From assembly GCF_007748195.1 (NCBI RefSeq), contig NZ_CP037920.1:6751959-6815958 (forward strand): a DNA stretch of 64,000 nucleotides, given 5' to 3'. This DNA is from Gimesia aquarii (lineage in GTDB: Bacteria; Planctomycetota; Planctomycetia; Planctomycetales; Planctomycetaceae). A program made the position numbers and the translations under genes. The notes below the pieces were generated by a model. That model was not told the DNA's origin. It did not search any database and worked only from the letters and a program-made list of their open reading frames with translations. Position 1 is the stretch's first letter. Every line of letters begins with the position of its first letter. This document shows positions 1 to 8,163 of the stretch, piece after piece.

Positions 1-1
1 G

Positions 2-160
2 GCGATTTTGATCATTGCGATTATTTCCATGTTGATGACCCCTGCAGACCCGATGAGTATGCTGTTGATGATGCTGCCTTTGATCTTTCTGTATGAATTA
101 GGGATTCTCATGTGTAAATTTTTCCCCAGTGCCACTGCCAGCCCTTTTGAAACGACTTGA
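2..160 (+). CDS. tatC: TatC C-terminal fragment (twin-arginine translocase)
   Basis: Only the last 52 codons are present; the gene begins before the window. The fragment reads as a hydrophobic helix, a TPADPMSM turn, a second hydrophobic helix, then a short polar tail ending in FETT. The motif TPxDPxS between the last two membrane helices followed by LYE is characteristic of TatC, the substrate-recognising subunit of the twin-arginine export system in the inner membrane. At least one likely Tat substrate (27491-28456) lies in the window. Identification rests on this short but distinctive stretch, so it is good rather than certain. Confidence 0.8.
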   Translation, partial: AILIIAIISMLMTPADPMSMLLMMLPLIFLYELGILMCKFFPSATASPFETT

Positions 161-288
161 TTCCAGCTTGTTACAAGGGATTATTTTCCTCTGTTCATGG
201 TTTGATCACTTTCATTACAATGCCCAACTCCGTGAGCCTATTACTCGTGGAGATAATTGCATCTGTTTTAAAACCATAGAGGACGAAT

Positions 289-963
289 ATGAACACCCCT
301 GACAGGGAAACCGTTATTGATCCAGCTGCCGAACAAACAAAAAAGAAAAACTTCCTCAAACGTTTCTTGGTCGTCTGTGTGATCATTGGTGTGAGTGTGT
401 TAATCTGGGAAGAATTTCTGGAAGACCGGCTGGTTGCCAAACGCTGGGGTGTCGTTGAGCCGGGTAAAATCTATCGTAGCGGCCAAATCTCCAGTCATTT
501 AATCGAACCCATGCTGATCGAAAACAAGATCGAAAAAGTCATCGCTTTGAATGGGAGCGACTTAAAAAAGCCCTACCTCAAAACTGAGGTAGAAACTGCT
601 CAAAAGCTGAACATTGATCATCAGGTTTTGCACTTAATCGGTGATGGCACCGGTGATGTGGAAGACTATGCCGAAGCAGTCGCAGAAATAATGCGCTGTG
701 AAAAAGCGGGAAAACCGGTGCTCGTTCATTGTGCCGCTGGCGCCCAAAGAACGGGTGGTGTTGTAGCCGCTTATCGCATGCTGGTTCAGAAAAAAACACC
801 CGATGAAGCCTATCAGGAATTATTACAATACGATTGGAAACCACATAAAGATCAGGCGCTTCTCGATTACCTCAATCAAAACCTGGCCACGCTCTCCAAA
901 CTATTGGAGCAGAAAATAGAGTGGTACGAACCGCCGGCAAAGATCCCCGTCATCGGCAAATAA
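289..963 (+). CDS. Membrane-anchored CX5R protein phosphatase (dual-specificity type)
   Basis: A 224-residue protein with a basic N-terminus and one membrane helix at about residues 23-40, so the catalytic part probably faces the periplasm. Residues 147-155 read HCAAGAQRT, the cysteine phosphatase loop with nucleophile C148 and R154. An upstream D119 in a GDGTGD stretch could be the general acid. The opening of the domain, WGVVEPGKIYRSGQ, is typical of bacterial dual-specificity-like phosphatases that begin with a 'YRSGQ' strand. Known relatives remove phosphate from Tyr/Ser/Thr or from phosphoinositides; the substrate here is unknown. The ATG is preceded by AGAGGACG. It converges on the next gene with only 18 bases between them. 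Confidence 0.8.
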   Translation: MNTPDRETVIDPAAEQTKKKNFLKRFLVVCVIIGVSVLIWEEFLEDRLVAKRWGVVEPGKIYRSGQISSHLIEPMLIENKIEKVIALNGSDLKKPYLKTEVETAQKLNIDHQVLHLIGDGTGDVEDYAEAVAEIMRCEKAGKPVLVHCAAGAQRTGGVVAAYRMLVQKKTPDEAYQELLQYDWKPHKDQALLDYLNQNLATLSKLLEQKIEWYEPPAKIPVIGK

Positions 964-981
964 AGATCGCCTGTCTTACGG

Positions 982-1803
982 TCATTTTCGTAAACCAGCA
1001 ACTTGATTTCTCAGATATTCCTGAATCGTGATCGATTTGACATCTTTGTTCTTGCGTAGTGTTTCCCAGTGATGAATCAGCCCACGGTCTTTATGATCTA
1101 ATTTCCAGCGGATTTTATGTTCCGCGCGTAAGTGCAGCTTTTCTTCGAATCGCGTCTGTAACTCGACTTCAGTCGGAATTAATTCCCGCTTTCTGAGCTC
1201 CTCGTTTAAAATAATTCGCGAACCGGGGGGCAATGTGTAAGGATGCAACACATAATTGAAACGCGCCATCCAATCTGCAAACCGTAAATATGTTTCAGCG
1301 GCCGATTTCTGGTCGGAAGCAGCACACTGCACACGGTAGTTAATCAACTGACTGTCCAAAGAGAGTTGGTTTTTGCTCTCATCAAACTGGACGTCAAATG
1401 TCGGATCGAGTTGAAACTTCAACTGCTCGGCGATGGCTTTACCCGTCGATTCCTGTCGCTTGATTTGATCGTGAATATATTCCTGTGTCTGATGCCGCGC
1501 CACGACCAACAAGTTCTTGATTTCATCAAAATCGATAATTGCTTTAATCATCCGCGATTCACTCAGGATAATCAGCCGATTCTGAGCGGGGTCGAAGATG
1601 GTCACCTCTCCTAAACCATCCACATGATCGTAAACTTTTTCTGCGTGAAAGATCGAAACACTACGAGAAACAATTTTAGCGTCCACATTTTTTTGATGCT
1701 GATATACGGTCGTACGAATCCGGAATTCCTGTGCCGCGCTTGTATTGAAACTCATTACATACGCAATACAAAAAATGCCAATGGCGAACAAAGATCTCCA
1801 CAT
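982..1803 (-). CDS. Secreted protein of unknown function
   Basis: A 273-residue protein with a clear signal peptide (hydrophobic residues about 4-22, likely cleavage after TSAAQ). The mature part is mostly beta-rich at first (RIRTTVYQHQKNVDAKIVSRSVSIFHAEKVYD-like strands broken by turns) and helical and charged later (residues about 190-270). I recognise no catalytic motif. Planctomycetes carry many such exported single-copy proteins. It lies between two unrelated genes with no obvious operon partner. Real coding is supported by the signal peptide and the absence of a credible competitor on the other strand. Confidence 0.6.
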   Translation of the reverse strand: MWRSLFAIGIFCIAYVMSFNTSAAQEFRIRTTVYQHQKNVDAKIVSRSVSIFHAEKVYDHVDGLGEVTIFDPAQNRLIILSESRMIKAIIDFDEIKNLLVVARHQTQEYIHDQIKRQESTGKAIAEQLKFQLDPTFDVQFDESKNQLSLDSQLINYRVQCAASDQKSAAETYLRFADWMARFNYVLHPYTLPPGSRIILNEELRKRELIPTEVELQTRFEEKLHLRAEHKIRWKLDHKDRGLIHHWETLRKNKDVKSITIQEYLRNQVAGLRK

Positions 1804-2220
1804 AACGGCTTTACTTTCCTGAGATAAATTTTGCGAACCACCGTCGCATTCATAAGTAGTTTGTGAATGGAGCCAGTCGCTGTTGAGAAGTAGTCACGAA
1901 AGAAAATGAGGTAAGAAACGAGAGATGAGAGGCAGAGCCTAAAAAAAAGGTGATTTTGCTGCAAGAGGAACTTTTCAACAACCCGGAAGAAGACAAGGTG
2001 TGAATTCCAACTCTGATTCACTCTCATTAAACTCAACAAAACTATTAAACCTTTACTATAATACATCTTATAGCTTTTATAGATTTTGTAATTTCTATAA
2101 TTCTCTCGCTTGATGAATGATCAGGTTTCTATTTCCTCATCAGAACTTCATAATAAAGTTCCTCTCTCAACATTTCCAAAACCGATTTTCCTTCACAAAT
2201 AGAGCAATTTAGGGTGACAC
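1804..2220. other. Intergenic region between divergent genes
   Basis: A 417-base AT-rich gap separating the divergently transcribed secreted protein and PPK2 genes. It must hold both promoters, but I cannot point to a confident -35/-10 pair. Open frames across it have no plausible start signal or protein-like composition. Confidence 0.4.
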
Positions 2221-3144
2221 ATGGATTCAAAATCCGGAAAAAAAGCAAACCCCCAAGAAGACACAACTCTGCTGCCCATCACCCATCAGTTAGAAATCCC
2301 GCACGATCTGGTTCCCGAAGAAATTCAAGAGAAAGTCAAATCTGCCTCAAAGCAGGACATCCTCTGTAAATCTTATCCTTATCGCAGCAAAATGAAGCGA
2401 AAAAAATATGCAGAGGATTTAAAACTGTTGCAGATTGAGCTATTGAAACTGCAAAGGTGGGTCCAGCAGAAAGGAGAGCGAATCGTACTCTTATTCGAGG
2501 GACGCGATGCTGCCGGTAAAGGGGGCACCATCAAACGCTTCAGGGAACACCTCAATCCTCGCGGTGCTCGAATTGTCGCTTTGCCAAAACCGACTGAAAC
2601 CGAGCAAGGCCAGTGGTACTTTCAACGTTACATCGAACACTTACCAACGAGAGGCGAAATCGTCTTGTTCGATCGCTCCTGGTATAACCGGGGAGTCGTC
2701 GAACCTGTGATGGGTTTTTGTCGCCCGAGTGAACACCATACCTTCCTCCGCGAAGCACCACAGGTGGAAAATATGCTGGTGAATTCCGGAGTGCGGCTGT
2801 TTAAGCTTTGGTTCTCCGTAAGTCGTGAAGAGCAATTTCGCCGCTTCAAAGCGCGTGAGACGGACAAACTGAGGCAATGGAAATTGAGTCCCATTGACAT
2901 AAAAAGTCTGGGTCTCTGGGATGAATACACTGAAGCGCAAAATGCCATGCTAATGGCCACAGATACGAAAGCCAGCCCTTGGATTGTGATTCATTCTGAT
3001 GATAAAAAACGTGCTCGTTTGAGCTGTTTAAGTTATATTCTGAGTCATATTGATTACCCCAACAAAGACGAAAACATCGTCGGGACTTTTGATCCTAAAA
3101 TCATCGGCTCTAAAGAAATGATGTACGACACCAGCAAGTGGTGA
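2221..3144 (+). CDS. ppk2: Polyphosphate kinase 2 (PPK2)
   Basis: A 307-residue cytoplasmic kinase of the PPK2 family, which transfers phosphate between polyphosphate and nucleotides. Visible hallmarks: Walker A at residues 94-102 (GRDAAGKGG), the PKPTETEQGQWYFQRY block after it, Walker B with the lid arginines at about 149-157 (LFDRSWYNRG), and the EPVMGF segment. The N-terminal 60 residues are a polar extension. Length fits the single-domain class, which mostly works as nucleoside diphosphate or monophosphate kinase using polyP as donor; which nucleotide is preferred cannot be told from sequence. It is monocistronic and convergent with the gene at 3171. Confidence 0.93.
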   Translation: MDSKSGKKANPQEDTTLLPITHQLEIPHDLVPEEIQEKVKSASKQDILCKSYPYRSKMKRKKYAEDLKLLQIELLKLQRWVQQKGERIVLLFEGRDAAGKGGTIKRFREHLNPRGARIVALPKPTETEQGQWYFQRYIEHLPTRGEIVLFDRSWYNRGVVEPVMGFCRPSEHHTFLREAPQVENMLVNSGVRLFKLWFSVSREEQFRRFKARETDKLRQWKLSPIDIKSLGLWDEYTEAQNAMLMATDTKASPWIVIHSDDKKRARLSCLSYILSHIDYPNKDENIVGTFDPKIIGSKEMMYDTSKW

Positions 3145-3170
3145 GCGCTCATTGCGATGGCTACACCGGA

Positions 3171-5516
3171 TCAATATAACAAATACTTCGCCCGCCGGAC
3201 GGCGAATTCAGCAAGATCATCCTGATACAAAGCTTGAATCTGCGGCACAGTTTTGCCTGCCACGACAGCATCAAATACTCGTTGGTTTCCTAACAAGCGG
3301 TTAAAGTGCTTCGTCTCCCATTGATCGGGAAACAGCAAACGTAGCTGATGTGCCACTTCCAGCCCGGTCCTCACTGATTGAAACGCGCGCCGATCTGTGA
3401 TGATGAAATTCACACCACCACACAACTCACCCGAAAATTTACTGGAACTTGGAGTGAATTGAACGGGAACAAAACGAACTCCAGGTAGCCCCGCTTGATT
3501 TAGCCGCCGCGCCAGTTTCATGCCATCCAGCCAGGACGCACCGATCCATTCAAAGGGAGAATCGGTCCCGCGCCCTACCGACAGATTGGTTGTTTCTAAC
3601 AAACCGATGCCGGGATAAAAAACGGCTTCGTTCAGATTTCGCATATTGGGAGAGGGATTGACCCAGGTCAGGCCGGTCTCATCAAAGTACATCTCCCGTT
3701 TCCAGTTTTGTAATTGAATGACCTGCAAGTCAACGTTGATCTTCATTTCGCTGTTAAACATCCGCGCCAATTCGCCGACAGTCATTCCATGACGAACCGG
3801 AATCCGGTGGTAACCCACAAACGATTGTGCTCCTTCATCCAGAACCGGGCCCGCAAAGTCGACGCCGTTAATCGGGTTGGGACGATCCAGGACAATAAAT
3901 TTGAGCCCCTGTTTTTGTGCGGCCTGCATCGCATTTCCCATTGTGGAAATATAGGTATAAAATCGCGCACCGATATCCTGAATGTCGAACACAATCGCAT
4001 CCAGTCCTTGCAAGCTCTCGGGGGTGGGAGTTCTTGTTTTTCCATAAAGACTGAATATTTTCAATCCGGTTTTCTGATCTGTCGAATCGCCGATTTTCGA
4101 AACATCTAACTTACCGGCAAAACCATGCTCGGGGCTGAATAAGGTCTTAAGCTGGACATTAGGGGCTTCATGCAGAATTTCCACCGTACTCTTACCATCA
4201 CGGCTTAAACCCGTGTGGTTGGTAATCAAACCAATCTTCAATCCTTTCAGTGATTTGAACCGGTTCTCTCGTAACACATCAATGCCAGTCAGCACTGATA
4301 AAGCATCACTGGCAGCGACCGCCGGCGTTGATTGCTGAATGGATTGCTGGTCTATTGCTGCGGCAGCGATAGTTCCGATACGCCCTGCTAACGAATTAAC
4401 CGAGCCTTTCCCGTCGGGGTGCACCCGATTGCTGAGAAAGATTACAAATAAATCCTGAGCGGGATCAATCCAAAGCGAGGTTCCTGTAAACCCGCCATGC
4501 CCAAACGCCTGCTTTGAAAGGAAATCACCTCGATTCGAAGAATAACGCGAAAGCACATCCCAGCCGAGACCACGTTTAACATCATCAACGGGATAACCGC
4601 GCGTCATCATTTTTACGATCTCTGGTTTTAAAATTTGAGCTCCCGCATAGGAACCCTGGTTGAGCATCGCCTGAGCATAAACAGCTAAATCTTCCGCCGT
4701 TGAAAATAATCCTGCATGCCCGGCAACCCCTCCCAGTCGGTATGCCCTTGGGTCGTGCACCTCACCTTGCATCCAACGATCTTCGCGTTGCTGTGTTGTA
4801 GCGGCACGTTTTTTTAATTTTGGTCCGGGCAGGTAACCTGTTTCATTCATCCCCAACGGCTGAAATACGTTTTTACTGGAATACTCATGAACTGATTGAC
4901 CTGTGACGCGTTTTATAATATCGGCTAATAAGATGAAACCGACATCGGTATAGACAAATCGCGTCCCTGGCTTGTAATAAAGTTTTAAAGCATAAATTCG
5001 CTCCATCGCTTTTTTGGCACCATCCCGGTAGTCTTTAATGGAGTTATCGGGTATCAATCCCCCTTGATGAGTCAATAGTTGATACACAGTAATGTCCTGT
5101 TTTCCATTCACGGCAAATTCGGGAATGTATTTGGAAACAGGATCGGTCAGCTTGATCTTCCCCTGCTCTACCAACTGCATCACACTCGTGGCAGTGGGAA
5201 TCGGTTTGGTCAGTGATGCCATATCAAATACGGTATCGGTCGTCATCGGCACTCTTTCTGGTTTCAACTGACGATCACCGTACGCTTTCAAAAACACAAC
5301 CTTTCCCTGATACCCAACCAGCACGACCGCACCAGGCATTGATTTCCTATCCAGCCCACGCTGAACTACAAAATCAATCATCGCTAACCGCCTGGCATCC
5401 ATGCCAACCGCTTTCGGTTTTACCTGTGGTAGCCGAGGTGGTTCCGCGGTAAAAGCACTCGGTAAACCGGAAAAGAAAAAGAGACAACAGATAGCCAAAA
5501 AGGAATGACACTTCAT
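3171..5516 (-). CDS. Exported serine hydrolase (beta-lactamase fold) fused to NamZ/DUF1343
   Basis: A 781-residue two-domain protein with a signal peptide (about residues 1-24). The N-terminal domain (about 35-390) is a class C beta-lactamase/penicillin-binding-like serine hydrolase with S101-L-T-K104 (SxxK), a YTD at 189-191 in the place of YxN, and HGG at 340-342 in place of KTG. The C-terminal domain (about 408-781) matches DUF1343, the family of NamZ, an exo-beta-N-acetylmuramidase. Landmarks are KIGLITNHTGL, FSPEHGF, DIQDIGARFYTY, LDRPNP and GRGTDSPF. Together this suggests a periplasmic or surface enzyme that trims peptidoglycan stems and releases MurNAc. The murQ gene at 51 kb could use the product. 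The hydrolase half could instead be an esterase. Confidence 0.9.
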   Translation of the reverse strand: MKCHSFLAICCLFFFSGLPSAFTAEPPRLPQVKPKAVGMDARRLAMIDFVVQRGLDRKSMPGAVVLVGYQGKVVFLKAYGDRQLKPERVPMTTDTVFDMASLTKPIPTATSVMQLVEQGKIKLTDPVSKYIPEFAVNGKQDITVYQLLTHQGGLIPDNSIKDYRDGAKKAMERIYALKLYYKPGTRFVYTDVGFILLADIIKRVTGQSVHEYSSKNVFQPLGMNETGYLPGPKLKKRAATTQQREDRWMQGEVHDPRAYRLGGVAGHAGLFSTAEDLAVYAQAMLNQGSYAGAQILKPEIVKMMTRGYPVDDVKRGLGWDVLSRYSSNRGDFLSKQAFGHGGFTGTSLWIDPAQDLFVIFLSNRVHPDGKGSVNSLAGRIGTIAAAAIDQQSIQQSTPAVAASDALSVLTGIDVLRENRFKSLKGLKIGLITNHTGLSRDGKSTVEILHEAPNVQLKTLFSPEHGFAGKLDVSKIGDSTDQKTGLKIFSLYGKTRTPTPESLQGLDAIVFDIQDIGARFYTYISTMGNAMQAAQKQGLKFIVLDRPNPINGVDFAGPVLDEGAQSFVGYHRIPVRHGMTVGELARMFNSEMKINVDLQVIQLQNWKREMYFDETGLTWVNPSPNMRNLNEAVFYPGIGLLETTNLSVGRGTDSPFEWIGASWLDGMKLARRLNQAGLPGVRFVPVQFTPSSSKFSGELCGGVNFIITDRRAFQSVRTGLEVAHQLRLLFPDQWETKHFNRLLGNQRVFDAVVAGKTVPQIQALYQDDLAEFAVRRAKYLLY

Positions 5517-5572
5517 TGAATGATCCCACTATTAAATTGATTTGGGTTGAATCATGCTGCTGGTGGAACTGA

Positions 5573-7249
5573 TTACTCTGCTTCCCATTGAAAACGTGCT
5601 GCCATCGGCATACGACGACCTGAACCAAAAGCACGCCCGGAGAGTTTGATTCCCGGAGGCATTTGTCGACGTTTGAATTCATTCTGATCCAGTTTCCTGG
5701 CAACCCAGCGAACGGTTTCGATAGGATATTGTTTCGACAGGCTCTGAACGGAAAGCTCGTCTTCAATCAAACCTTTGAGAATAGCATCCAATAAATCATA
5801 AGGTGGTAAGGAATCCTGGTCGACCTGATTCGGAGCCAATTCTGCACTTGGTGGCTTTTCCAGAATATGTTCAGGTATGATTGTCCGTCCCGCTCTTTGA
5901 TTTACATGACGGGAGACCAGATAGACATCGCATTTGAACACGTCGCTTAGAACGGCAAATCCTCCCGCCATATCACCATAGAGTGTGCAATATCCCACCG
6001 CCAGTTCACTCTTGTTTCCCGTTGCCAATGCCAGCCAGCCATGCCGATTACTTCGCACCATCACATTCGCACCGCGAATACGCGCCTGTAGATTCTGATC
6101 TGCCAGTCCTGCAGGCTGCCCTTTCAAATCGTCTCCGATCACAGGCAGATTTTCGAATGCGCGATGCACTTCATCGATGGGAATGATTTCATAGTCAAGT
6201 CCCAGATTTTTTACCAGTTCCAAAGAATCAGAAATGCTGTGCTCGCTGCTGTAACGGCTGGGTAGTAACAAAGCATGTACGTGCTCAGCCCCGATGGCTT
6301 CAGCGGCAATGGTACACGCCAGCGCACTATCAATCCCCCCCGATAAACCTAGTACACAATCGGTGAATCCGCACTTCTGCATGTAATCCCGCAGCCCCAG
6401 TACCAGGGCCTCAAAAAGTTGCTCTTCACGAGAACTCGCTTCGACTTTGTTTGCTTCCACATCCAAAGGGTGTTCTGTATCGAAGTAGCTCAGATCCTCT
6501 TTAAACCCGGGCATCTGGAGTGCAATTCGATTATGCTGATCTGTTACAAAACTATGCCCATCGAAAACCAAATCATCGTTACCGCCCACTTGATTCACAA
6601 ACAGGTAGGGAATGGAAAAACGATCCACATGTGAACTGACAATCTGATGCCGACGTTCGCGTTTTTCAATTTCAAAAGGACTCGCAGATATATTGATCAG
6701 CAAATCGGAACCGGCTTCTGCCAGGATCTGCACCGGATCGGGTAACTCCTCAGGCTGATTATGGTAAAACGTATCCGGCTGCCCCCACCAGGCATCTTCA
6801 CAAATATGGAGCCCCAGTTTGAACCCCTGAAATTTAATGGGTTGAATACCGCTCAACTCCGCAGAACGAAAATAGCGATGCTCATCGAACACATCGTAAG
6901 TCGGAAGAAGTAATTTATGGACACACGCTGATACTTTGCCCTCATGCAACAGGCTGGCGGCATTGGCCATGCGCTCCGGTGGAAGATCTCGCCCGGTAGG
7001 ATGCCCCACGATCACACCAATCCCTGACGAAATTTGGCCTGCCAGATGCTCAATCGCTTGATCACAGGCTTCGACAAATCCTTCCCGCAACAGAATATCT
7101 TTAGGAGGGTATCCACACACTGCCAGCTCTGAAAAAAGAATCAGGTCTGCACCCGCTTGTTCTCCCCGCCGTACTGTGTCTAGAATTCGCTGACAATTTC
7201 CACGCAGGTCGCCTACCGTCGGATTGAGTTGTGCCAAGGCAATTTTCAC
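5573..7249 (-). CDS. nadE: Glutamine-dependent NAD+ synthetase
   Basis: A 558-residue enzyme that makes NAD+ from deamido-NAD+, ATP and glutamine, the final step of NAD biosynthesis. The N-terminal nitrilase-type glutaminase domain shows the E41-K112-C150 triad ([29 protein letters not shown]). The C-terminal synthetase domain has the ATP-pyrophosphatase loop SGGIDS at 303-308 and the [22 protein letters not shown] block. It starts at a GTG, because the frame is open and [14 protein letters not shown] is the usual beginning of the family. The gene is transcribed toward the NamZ fusion 56 bases downstream; the two may share a transcript but have no functional link I know of. Confidence 0.96.
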   Translation of the reverse strand: MKIALAQLNPTVGDLRGNCQRILDTVRRGEQAGADLILFSELAVCGYPPKDILLREGFVEACDQAIEHLAGQISSGIGVIVGHPTGRDLPPERMANAASLLHEGKVSACVHKLLLPTYDVFDEHRYFRSAELSGIQPIKFQGFKLGLHICEDAWWGQPDTFYHNQPEELPDPVQILAEAGSDLLINISASPFEIEKRERRHQIVSSHVDRFSIPYLFVNQVGGNDDLVFDGHSFVTDQHNRIALQMPGFKEDLSYFDTEHPLDVEANKVEASSREEQLFEALVLGLRDYMQKCGFTDCVLGLSGGIDSALACTIAAEAIGAEHVHALLLPSRYSSEHSISDSLELVKNLGLDYEIIPIDEVHRAFENLPVIGDDLKGQPAGLADQNLQARIRGANVMVRSNRHGWLALATGNKSELAVGYCTLYGDMAGGFAVLSDVFKCDVYLVSRHVNQRAGRTIIPEHILEKPPSAELAPNQVDQDSLPPYDLLDAILKGLIEDELSVQSLSKQYPIETVRWVARKLDQNEFKRRQMPPGIKLSGRAFGSGRRMPMAARFQWEAE

Positions 7250-7626
7250 AGACGCTCTTTACTCCTGAAACTGACGCCGTTGATTCATCTTTATTTAACA
7301 ATTGCTCGCAATGATGTCTTCACACGCCAAAACTCGGATTGAATATTTACATGATTTCACGCAAATGAAAACCATCATAATCCTAGTAGTTGTATTAATT
7401 TTACCGGCCAATCTATCTGTAATATCAAAATTCGCTAAAAATAAGTGCAGATTTTACTGTACTTATAAAAAACGTTACGAAAAGTGGCCTTTTTTTTTGA
7501 CCGACCAAAAGTCTCAAACTAGATTTACGATGAGCAGATCCCTGTCTCTCAAGCGAACCGGGCCATCGTTAAAGCCCGTTTTCTATCGATTTCCCATCTC
7601 GAATTTTCCAGGGCTGAGACCTCCTT
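7250..7626. other. Intergenic region before a small membrane-protein gene
   Basis: A 377-base gap between the divergent nadE and the gene at 7627. It is AT-rich up to about 7,500, including a run of nine T at about 7490, and should contain both promoters. An open frame of 112 codons crosses it from a TTG at 7302, but its composition is not protein-like and it has no ribosome-binding site, so I do not call it. Confidence 0.4.
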
Positions 7627-8019
7627 ATGACACATTCTAGAAAAAGATCATCAACAGAAACAGGCAAAGGGCCTTTATTAAGTCATACATCGATCCTGAT
7701 TATCAGTATCTTTGTGCTGGGTATGGCAACCGGAAACATATCATCGTTGCCCACTAACAGCATGTATCTGATGATGGGGGTCTTCGGCTTGATCTCGTAT
7801 TTTGGACTCGGCGCACTGGCAACACGAAGAGAACGCAAAAAACGAGAAAAACTTCTGGAGAAAAAAGGAGTTGCTCTGGAAGGGCGTCTTGAACGTCACC
7901 TCGTCTCCCAGGGTCCTAAAATCAGCTTGTCTCAACATTTGATATCAAATGGCCCCGATCAGAACAGTCAATACCAGACAGTCAATAAGCAACCCTTAGC
8001 TTCTCGCAACAGATTCTAA
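7627..8019 (+). CDS. Small membrane protein of unknown function
   Basis: A 130-residue protein with two hydrophobic segments at about residues 18-36 and 44-60. A strongly basic, charged stretch (RRERKKREKLLEKKG) follows immediately, then a polar tail rich in Gln and Asn. The positive-inside rule would place the tail in the cytoplasm. No family recognised. The ATG at 7627 follows a purine-poor CTGAGACCTCCTT leader, so translation may be weak. Isolated between nadE and the TPR/HEAT lipoprotein. Confidence 0.5.
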   Translation: MTHSRKRSSTETGKGPLLSHTSILIISIFVLGMATGNISSLPTNSMYLMMGVFGLISYFGLGALATRRERKKREKLLEKKGVALEGRLERHLVSQGPKISLSQHLISNGPDQNSQYQTVNKQPLASRNRF

Positions 8020-8117
8020 AAAAAGAGTGAGCTCGAAAGAATCTGAGCCTGGAATTGACAGAGGAAAGGGTGAGGTACACTCGCCAAAAGCATTCTTCGC
8101 TGGAATCGATTCTATTC

Positions 8118-8153
8118 AGCCCAAATAGCATTTCTCGAAATACTATTTGGGCT
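8118..8153. terminator. Hairpin between convergent genes
   Basis: Perfect 11-base inverted repeat: AGCCCAAATAG at 8118-8128 and CTATTTGGGCT at 8143-8153, with a 14-base loop. It sits just downstream of both converging genes, so transcript ending is the likely role. There is no T-run on either side, so it is not a textbook intrinsic terminator. Confidence 0.45.
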
Positions 8154-8163
8154 TGAATTCAGG

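Noticed and set aside
1755..2066. Minus-strand frame of 103 codons overlapping the secreted-protein gene start
   Set aside because: Shadow frame in the AT-rich gap; no start signal or conserved features.
3714..4109. Plus-strand frame of 131 codons inside the NamZ fusion gene
   Set aside because: Opposite-strand shadow of a strong coding gene.
7608..7626. CTGAGA-like motif before 7627 suggesting a TPP riboswitch
   Set aside because: The rest of the thiamine aptamer is absent.
7302..7640. Open frame of 112 codons starting at TTG
   Set aside because: No ribosome-binding site, composition unlike protein, and overlaps the better-supported gene at 7627.
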